Below, one piece after another: positions 6,077 to 10,202 of a stretch of 10,202 nt of DNA. How positions within the stretch are numbered: position 1 is the stretch's first letter; every line of letters begins with the position of its first letter. The notes below the pieces were generated by a model, which worked only from the letters and a program-made list of their open reading frames with translations, did no database searches and had not been told where the DNA came from. The translations under genes and the position numbers were made by a program. The stretch is taken from NCBI GenBank assembly GCA_002344565.1, contig DDTZ01000109.1, forward strand, positions 1 through 10,202. The letters run 5' to 3'. This DNA is from Bdellovibrionaceae bacterium UBA2351 (GTDB lineage: Bacteria; Bdellovibrionota; Bdellovibrionia; Bdellovibrionales; Bdellovibrionaceae).

Positions 6077-6652
6077 ATGGAAAAACTGAAATCCGATCAG
6101 AAAAAATTAAGAATCTCGTACCATGAAATTGGCCATGCCGTAATGGCGTTGTATTGTAGGCAAGCCATTCAGAAAATATCACTTAAGGAAATTGATTCAC
6201 CAAGTGGGGAAGATAAATATCTAGGTCACATGAAATTAGCATCAAGCGATCCAAAAGAGATACTAACAGTCGATAAGGCTATACAGAACGTCATGATCTC
6301 ATTGGGGGGATTTGTTGGTGAAGTATTATTTTTTGATGATGTGCCGGGAATTCCTGTTGATGATTTAGATAGGGCAATAAAATATACAGAAAGCTTATTG
6401 AAAATTGAAGCGTTCAAAGAACACGTAGCCAAGATGCCTATTCCAGAACTTGATGCTTTACCAAAGGCTACTGACCCTCTTGTAAGAGCCTTTATTGATT
6501 CTAAAGTCCATCATTGCGTTGAAGTTTTATCTCAAGTGAAACCCATTATTCAAATGCTTGTTCAAGAACTCTTAAAAAAAGAAGAACTCACAGGCGATGA
6601 GATCGCCTCAATTTTTAACTCTTTTGCTCCTTCAAATCTCCATAGGAACTAG
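6077..6652 (+). CDS. Stand-alone peptidase M41-like (FtsH protease domain) protein
   Basis: 191 residues. YHEIGHAVMA gives the zinc-binding HExxH (His16, Glu17, His20), matching the HEAGH helix of FtsH. GGFVGEVLFF (77-86) resembles the FtsH GRAAEE segment. GIPVDDLDRAIKYTE (91-105) corresponds to the FtsH region that gives the third zinc ligand, probably Asp96. The AAA+ ATPase domain and membrane anchor of FtsH are both absent, and the gene is about a third of FtsH length, so substrates cannot be unfolded by this protein alone. ATG 6077 has no clear Shine-Dalgarno, so expression may depend on coupling to the upstream gene 37 nt away. The stop codon overlaps the stop of the convergent small ORF at 6649. 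It is probably a cytoplasmic zinc protease activated within this locus; the cleaved target is unknown. Confidence 0.82.
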   Translation: MEKLKSDQKKLRISYHEIGHAVMALYCRQAIQKISLKEIDSPSGEDKYLGHMKLASSDPKEILTVDKAIQNVMISLGGFVGEVLFFDDVPGIPVDDLDRAIKYTESLLKIEAFKEHVAKMPIPELDALPKATDPLVRAFIDSKVHHCVEVLSQVKPIIQMLVQELLKKEELTGDEIASIFNSFAPSNLHRN

Positions 6653-6801
6653 CGAACCGGCAGCCTCATCGCTTTCGGCCATTTAGAGGCTTTTGAATCC
6701 TGAATAAGCTCGAACTGGGCTTTCGTGACCTGCTTCAAAGCCCAAGGTAAGTTTCCAGTACCAACGGCTAAAAAAGCCATTGTGACGGATAAAGAAATCA
6801 A
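6649..6801 (-). CDS. Small ORF with signal-peptide-like N-terminus (uncertain)
   Basis: On the minus strand a TTG (6801) overlaps the TGA stop of the HTH gene and opens a frame of about 50 codons ending with TAG at 6649-6651. An internal ATG at 6780 gives 43 residues. The start reads LISLSVTMAFLAVGTGNLPWA, a hydrophobic run resembling an export signal with possible cleavage near PWA. A short tail with Lys-Gln, KAQFELIQ and Pro-Lys follows. No ribosome site of its own is visible. It may be a coupled small secreted protein or the remnant of a larger gene. It converges on and just overlaps the protease gene. Confidence 0.35.
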   Translation of the reverse strand: MISLSVTMAFLAVGTGNLPWALKQVTKAQFELIQDSKASKWPKAMRLPVR

Positions 6802-7046
6802 TTTCGATAAGCCAATTTGATTTGCTCCTTTTCTTTCACCGCCAACCCATCAAGCTCAAAGTTATTGCGTCTGATGCTCTGGCAGTAGTTTGTGATGGCA
6901 TTTAGAGTCCGCCCATAATGACGTGCTAGTTCTTGCCGTGACCAGCCGTGTATATAACGTAGTTTTGCCAGCTCCGCTAAATTCACTCTCGACTCATGCC
7001 ACTGGATTGGATAGGTTATATCCAAACTGAGTGGTTCTCTCAGCAT
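6798..7046 (-). CDS. Small helix-turn-helix protein, start uncertain
   Basis: 82 residues from ATG 7046. Residues about 24-59 (ELAKLRYIHGWSRQELARHY, then GRTLNAITNYCQSIRR) read as a helix-turn-helix: a first helix, a glycine turn, a second helix SRQELARHYG, and a recognition helix TLNAITNYCQSIRR. The C-terminus is charged. It is likely a DNA-binding regulator or a recombination/transposition accessory factor. ATG 7046 has no Shine-Dalgarno. An in-frame ATG at 7082, preceded by GGAGAG, is followed immediately by an amber TAG (7079-7077) and then an open frame reading SCEKIGAHRP into this gene. The gene may therefore have lost its original start, or the upstream ATG-stop may be regulatory. Its stop overlaps the start of the small ORF downstream. 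Confidence 0.55.
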   Translation of the reverse strand: MLREPLSLDITYPIQWHESRVNLAELAKLRYIHGWSRQELARHYGRTLNAITNYCQSIRRNNFELDGLAVKEKEQIKLAYRN

Positions 7047-7102
7047 AGGGCGGTGGGCACCAATCTTTTCGCAACTCTACATTGCTCTCCAAAAAGAAAA
7101 TC

Positions 7103-7146
7103 CAGAATTCGGGATACCGTTAGCAGTATTCAGAATTCAGTGCTAA
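7103..7146. repeat. Short repeats upstream of the HTH gene
   Basis: CAGAATTC occurs twice as a direct repeat (7103-7110 and 7131-7138). The second copy sits inside an inverted repeat, TTAGCA (7120-7125) with TGCTAA (7141-7146). The site is 20-65 nt upstream of the possible 7082 start, where an autoregulated HTH protein would bind. Weak evidence. Confidence 0.3.
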
Positions 7147-7185
7147 ATACGTCGGCGGCGTGGGGCATTGATTGATTTTTGATTT

Positions 7186-7848
7186 TCAATCTGAACCAAT
7201 TCGACCATCCACTAGAACAACTTGCCGGTGAGACATTTTTGAAAATTCGATATCGTGGGTTACATAGATAACCGTTGTATTTTCAGTTTCGTTGATGCGT
7301 TTGAAAAAATTCATGACCGCTTGGCCATTAATAGAATCTAAATTCCCAGTGGGTTCATCTGCAAAAAGGTATCTCGGACGCATAATGAGACTTCTTGCGA
7401 TTGCAACCCGTTGTTGTTCTCCACCAGAGAGTTCCGATGGTCTGTTGTTAAGTCGGTGTCCTAATCCAAATTCCTTCAATAGATCCGACGCCCGCTGCTT
7501 GAACTCTGCCGTGAGGCCATGCTTGATTGCTGGCATCAGAACATTTTCAAGTGCGGTCAGTTCTGGCAATAAATGATGAAATTGAAAAACAAATCCCATT
7601 TTTTCGTTTCGAAACCGATGCAGTTCCTTAGAATTTAAAGACGCAATATCAACGCCGTCGATAGTGACTGCACCTGTGGTTGGTTTATCTAGAGTGCTAA
7701 TAATATAAAGAAGCGTGCTTTTTCCAGATCCTGACCGGCCAGTAATTGAAACCATTTCCCCAGTTTTAATTTCTTCAGAAATTCCCTTTAGGATTTCGGT
7801 CTTCATTTGGCCGAAACTTTTTCGAATATCGTTCATTACAATCGACAT
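7186..7848 (-). CDS. ABC transporter ATPase, LolD/MacB-type
   Basis: 220 residues from ATG 7848, which follows the permease stop by one nucleotide and has GAGGA about 9 nt upstream; a longer in-frame start at 7950 would lie inside the permease gene. Walker A is GRSGSGKST (37-45), the Q-loop region FQFHHLLPELTALENV starts at 89, the signature is LSGGEQQR (140-147), Walker B is LFADEPTGNLD (161-171), and the switch histidine is His198. The HHLLPELTALENV segment and the overall length are typical of the LolD/MacB/FtsE group, which powers FtsX-fold permeases. All catalytic motifs are intact. It is the last gene of the adaptor-permease-ATPase operon. The substrate could be a lipoprotein, peptide or drug-like compound; sequence alone does not decide. 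Confidence 0.93.
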   Translation of the reverse strand: MSIVMNDIRKSFGQMKTEILKGISEEIKTGEMVSITGRSGSGKSTLLYIISTLDKPTTGAVTIDGVDIASLNSKELHRFRNEKMGFVFQFHHLLPELTALENVLMPAIKHGLTAEFKQRASDLLKEFGLGHRLNNRPSELSGGEQQRVAIARSLIMRPRYLFADEPTGNLDSINGQAVMNFFKRINETENTTVIYVTHDIEFSKMSHRQVVLVDGRIGSD

Positions 7849-7849
7849 A

Positions 7850-9100
7850 TCAAGAATCCTCGCCGCGAATGATGTCGATCGGTTCCAGTTTTCCAGCCGC
7901 CCGCGATGGTAAATAGCCAGCAAAGCTTGAACAAAAAACGGCCAGGCCAAAGGCCTTTACATAGATCCAAAAATCATAGGAAACCATCATGCGATTCCCC
8001 CCTAGCCCACGATTTCCAGAAACTTCAATAAGTGACATGCCAAAGGTGGCTGAATAGCCAAGTAAGGCACCTAAGACCCCACCGATTACACCCAAAATCA
8101 AACCCTGTATAAAAAATAGTTTCACGACATCTTTTGGTTCAAAACCAATCGATCTAAGTATGGCGATTTCACGGCGACGGTGGGTAACCGCTAAACTTAA
8201 GATGTTATAAATTCCGAAGCCAGCAACAATTAATATGGAAATTGTCATTGCATTACGAGTGATATCTTGAGTTTTAAAAACGGACATGATTCCTTCGTTG
8301 GCCTGGTCCCAGCTTTGGACTTTTTCTTGCCCCATTAGATTCCAATTTAGACTCAGGTCGGAGGCTTTTGAAACATCATACAATCGAATAGCAATGTCTG
8401 TGATTCGACTAGGGGTCTGATTTAAATTTTGAACATCGCTCAGCGAAGCAAAAAGAGTCGACTCATCTAAAGCTTTTACCCCCAGTTTGAAAAAGCCCAC
8501 TATCTTAAACGGTTGAGCATCGCCTTTTCCTACAGTTAATAGAATAGTTTCGTTTAGGGTCACTCCAATATTTTTGGCAAAGTCTTCTCCGACTATAATT
8601 CTATTTCCAGAATTGCCTATATCAGTAAACTTACCTTTCACCATGTAGGATTCTATATTGGACACCCGCCTTTGTTTTTCAGGGATCGAGCCGATAATCC
8701 TTACCCCTTGAGCGTTACCACCGATAGTTGCAATTCCTTGAACTACCATTTGACTAGAAACCGCGAAAACTTCCGGATTAGACTCTAGCCGCTCAATCCA
8801 GCTCAGCGGAGATAAAATATAACTGTTGTCCTTTTTTCCAGACGGCGGACGAATCCAATTTATTAAATTTAATTCATCAAAAAAAGCTTCTTTTAAAGTC
8901 TGTTCGCTTAAAACCTCTTCGCGAGCTTTAATTCTAACATGAGAGTCATTGTTAACAAGTTGATCAATAATAAAAACCTGAAAGCCTAACATCATTCCAG
9001 ATATGGCAACATAGGCTGCCGTTCCCAGAATGATTCCCATTAAAGTCAGAATCGTTTGCTTTTTTTTACTTAGTAGTTGGCGAAGTGCTAAAAAAAGCAT
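7850..9100 (-). CDS. ABC permease, MacB/LolC-E-like (FtsX family)
   Basis: 416 residues in the type VII ABC permease layout. Membrane segment 1 is about 16-40, a large periplasmic MacB-PCD-like domain spans about 41-280, and three C-terminal segments lie near 284-306, 328-352 and 376-396. The coupling helix RRREIAILRSIG (308-319) and the C-terminal YLPSRAAGKLEPIDIIRGE (396-414) are hallmarks of FtsX-fold permeases. There is no fused ATPase; it is encoded separately one nucleotide downstream. Its ATG overlaps the adaptor stop by one base (TAATG), so translation is coupled. As a mechanotransmitter it would drive periplasmic cargo rather than move substrate through the membrane itself. With a MacA-like adaptor it resembles a split MacAB exporter. 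Confidence 0.92.
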   Translation of the reverse strand: MLFLALRQLLSKKKQTILTLMGIILGTAAYVAISGMMLGFQVFIIDQLVNNDSHVRIKAREEVLSEQTLKEAFFDELNLINWIRPPSGKKDNSYILSPLSWIERLESNPEVFAVSSQMVVQGIATIGGNAQGVRIIGSIPEKQRRVSNIESYMVKGKFTDIGNSGNRIIVGEDFAKNIGVTLNETILLTVGKGDAQPFKIVGFFKLGVKALDESTLFASLSDVQNLNQTPSRITDIAIRLYDVSKASDLSLNWNLMGQEKVQSWDQANEGIMSVFKTQDITRNAMTISILIVAGFGIYNILSLAVTHRRREIAILRSIGFEPKDVVKLFFIQGLILGVIGGVLGALLGYSATFGMSLIEVSGNRGLGGNRMMVSYDFWIYVKAFGLAVFCSSFAGYLPSRAAGKLEPIDIIRGEDS

Positions 9101-9870
9101 TACTTACTCTTAACCAAAACTTTATCCGAAAACTCGATATTGTTTGAAGTGACTTCGGCCCAACTGGCATCAATCGCACCAATCGTCACGTCTATTTTTT
9201 CCTTTTTTCCATCCCGAACGCGGGTGACTTTACCCCCGCTTAATGCAGCTAAAGGAATCAGAGTTACTTGGTTTTTTTGCCCCACTACAATGGCTAAATC
9301 AGCCGTCATCCCAGGCAGAACTCCTAAAGGCCAATTTGGCAAGTCCACCCGAACAATAAACTGTTTTTCTCGTGGGTAAACAGATACGACTTTTCCTTCA
9401 AGTTTTTCACTGCGTAAGGATTCGAAGGAAACCTTAACTACCTGGTCTTTTTTAACTCGTAATACCGATTGTTGCTCTAAGCTTGCCTCTAGATATAGCG
9501 TTTTTAAATTAGTTACCGTCAACAAAGTGGCCTGCGCCGGAACAAGCTCTCCCTTTTTAAAGGTAATTCCGGTGACCACGCCTTCGATCGGCGACTTTTG
9601 AATGAACTCATCCAGTTTCAAAAGCTTTGTGCCCGGGACCACGGATTGTCCTTCTTCAACAAAAACGTCCTGAAGCGAAATGCCGATTCCAGTACGAACA
9701 TGATACACTTGATCGGACACAACTGTGCCTAGCCCATAGATGGTTTCAACGACATCCCCTTGGCGCGGCGAGACCTCTAAATTTTTTGAGGAATTGAAAT
9801 TCAAAGCGAGTAAACCAACTCCAACAACGACAATCAGAGCGAACAATAAGAAGAGCTTCTTTTTGGACAT
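9100..9870 (-). CDS. Periplasmic adaptor (membrane fusion protein, HlyD/MacA-like), short form
   Basis: 256 residues. A basic start MSKKK leads into one hydrophobic anchor (about 6-24, LFLLFALIVVVGVGLLAL), so it is an inner-membrane-anchored periplasmic protein. The two halves of the lipoyl domain are visible at DVFVEEGQSVVPGTKLLKLD (68-87) and SPIEGVVTGITFKKGELV (93-110). A beta-barrel region and a membrane-proximal domain follow. Only a few residues separate the lipoyl halves, so the coiled-coil hairpin that reaches TolC in MacA and AcrA is missing. ATG 9870 has AAGGAA about 7 nt upstream. First gene of the ABC operon; no outer-membrane partner is in the window. Partnership with the permease is near certain; the route across the outer membrane is not evident. 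Confidence 0.9.
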   Translation of the reverse strand: MSKKKLFLLFALIVVVGVGLLALNFNSSKNLEVSPRQGDVVETIYGLGTVVSDQVYHVRTGIGISLQDVFVEEGQSVVPGTKLLKLDEFIQKSPIEGVVTGITFKKGELVPAQATLLTVTNLKTLYLEASLEQQSVLRVKKDQVVKVSFESLRSEKLEGKVVSVYPREKQFIVRVDLPNWPLGVLPGMTADLAIVVGQKNQVTLIPLAALSGGKVTRVRDGKKEKIDVTIGAIDASWAEVTSNNIEFSDKVLVKSK

Positions 9871-10173
9871 TTGTTTTTCCTTCTACTCCATTTATTTATC
9901 ACGAGCCCGGAACGTCTTCAATTTGGAAGTTTATTTGGGCCATACAAACTTCAATTCTTTGGTCTATTAAAATTCCTAGTCTGGTTTAAGTCCGTTGCCA
10001 TGGACACGCCCCGCTTTGGGACTATGAGTAGAGCCGCAGCGTAGCTTTCATCAATGGATTTGCGTCAATAGATAAAATCTATTGAAAATTAATAATTATC
10101 TATTTCATCTGTGGAGACGTTGCCTATAACATGTGTCTATCCACGTACTCTTAACAAATTTTTGGAGGTATTT
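9871..10173. promoter_or_regulatory. Divergent intergenic region of the ABC operon and the right-end gene
   Basis: About 303 nt without a gene. It holds an inverted repeat GAAGTTT (9926-9932) with AAACTTC (9946-9952) in the ABC leader, two small stem candidates around 9990-10020 (GTCC/GGAC and CCC/GGG), and the palindromes described separately. I compared the structured stretch at 9975-10025 with the c-di-GMP riboswitch (GEMM) pattern and saw no match. No certain -10/-35 pair is visible, although outward-facing TTGA elements occur at the 21-bp palindrome. Confidence 0.5.
10065..10085. promoter_or_regulatory. 21-bp palindrome, candidate operator
   Basis: TCAATAGAT-AAA-ATCTATTGA is a perfect palindrome with 9-base arms. 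A further ATCTATT half-site occurs at 10098-10104. Each end reads TTGA outward, giving possible -35 elements TTGAAA (10082-10087, plus strand) and TTGACG (10068-10063, minus strand). A repressor dimer bound here could control both divergent genes. The matching -10 elements are poor, so promoter placement is uncertain. Confidence 0.5.
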
Positions 10174-10180
10174 GTGTTAA
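10151..10180 (+). promoter_or_regulatory. Inverted repeat enclosing the ribosome site of the right-end gene
   Basis: TTAAC (10151-10155) pairs with GTTAA (10176-10180), and AAAT (10156-10159) pairs with ATTT (10170-10173), leaving a 2-nt bulge. The loop holds GGAGG (10164-10168) and the right arm includes most of the GTG start. In RNA this would partly mask the start; in DNA it may be an operator. Confidence 0.35.
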
Positions 10181-10202
10181 CTAAAAAACACGGACAAATC
10201 AT
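10174..10202 (+). CDS. 5' end of a gene, possibly LexA-like regulator
   Basis: GTG at 10174 follows GGAGG with 5 nt spacing, a good start signal. Only nine full codons are visible, reading M(V)LTKKHGQI before the window ends. LexA repressors often begin MLTxxQ.., and the palindromes upstream would suit an autoregulated repressor, but nine residues cannot establish a family. It is transcribed away from the ABC operon. That a gene starts here is likely; the LexA identity is a guess. Confidence 0.5.

Noticed and set aside
7047..7180. Right attachment site sharing sequence with the left edge (both contain GCACCA)
   Set aside because: A 6-base match is expected by chance, and serine recombinase sites cannot be called from so short a core.
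9975..10040. Riboswitch-like leader (c-di-GMP/GEMM) in the ABC 5' region
   Set aside because: CAAAGC and TTAAACC resemble parts of the pattern but their spacing and the surrounding stems do not fit.

Overview
AT-rich bacterial DNA. The right part carries an inner-membrane ABC exporter with a periplasmic adaptor, so the host is Gram-negative. A Bdellovibrionota or other delta-type lineage is possible, but nothing here fixes the taxonomy. No rRNA, tRNA or CRISPR array is recognisable.

Layout. (1) 1-1845, minus strand: a large serine recombinase whose reading frame runs off the left edge through two terminator-like hairpins, preceded by a small gene that overlaps its start by 8 nt. (2) 1846-2400: no long gene but dense structure. 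It holds a nested inverted repeat about 118 nt long, a pair of hairpins with complementary loops of which the second is a strong intrinsic terminator, two competing hairpins, and a five-codon reading frame behind a near-perfect Shine-Dalgarno. (3) 2401-3816, minus strand: a tight gene pair, a winged-helix/PD-(D/E)XK-type nuclease followed 6 nt later by a PLD-like protein with an HxR(x4)D motif. (4) 4060-6652, plus strand, divergent from the pair: an Abi-family HEPN-like protein, a coiled-coil protein with two membrane segments, and a stand-alone M41 (FtsH-peptidase-like) zinc protease. (5) 6649-7046, minus strand: a tiny possibly exported ORF and a small helix-turn-helix protein whose upstream start is interrupted by an amber codon. 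(6) 7186-9870, minus strand: adaptor, FtsX-type permease and ATPase genes with overlapping or 1-nt junctions, forming an ABC export operon. (7) 10174 to the end, plus strand: the first nine codons of another gene, perhaps LexA-like, divergent from the ABC operon across an intergenic region with a 21-bp palindrome.

Interpretation (inference). Positions 1 to about 6650 look like an integrated accessory island: a site-specific recombinase at one edge and two divergent cassettes of defence-type domains (nuclease + PLD-like; HEPN Abi + membrane coiled coil + metalloprotease). The part to the right of about 7180 looks like ordinary chromosome. The two cassettes and the structured RNA-like region at 2071-2208 are the best candidates for something undescribed.
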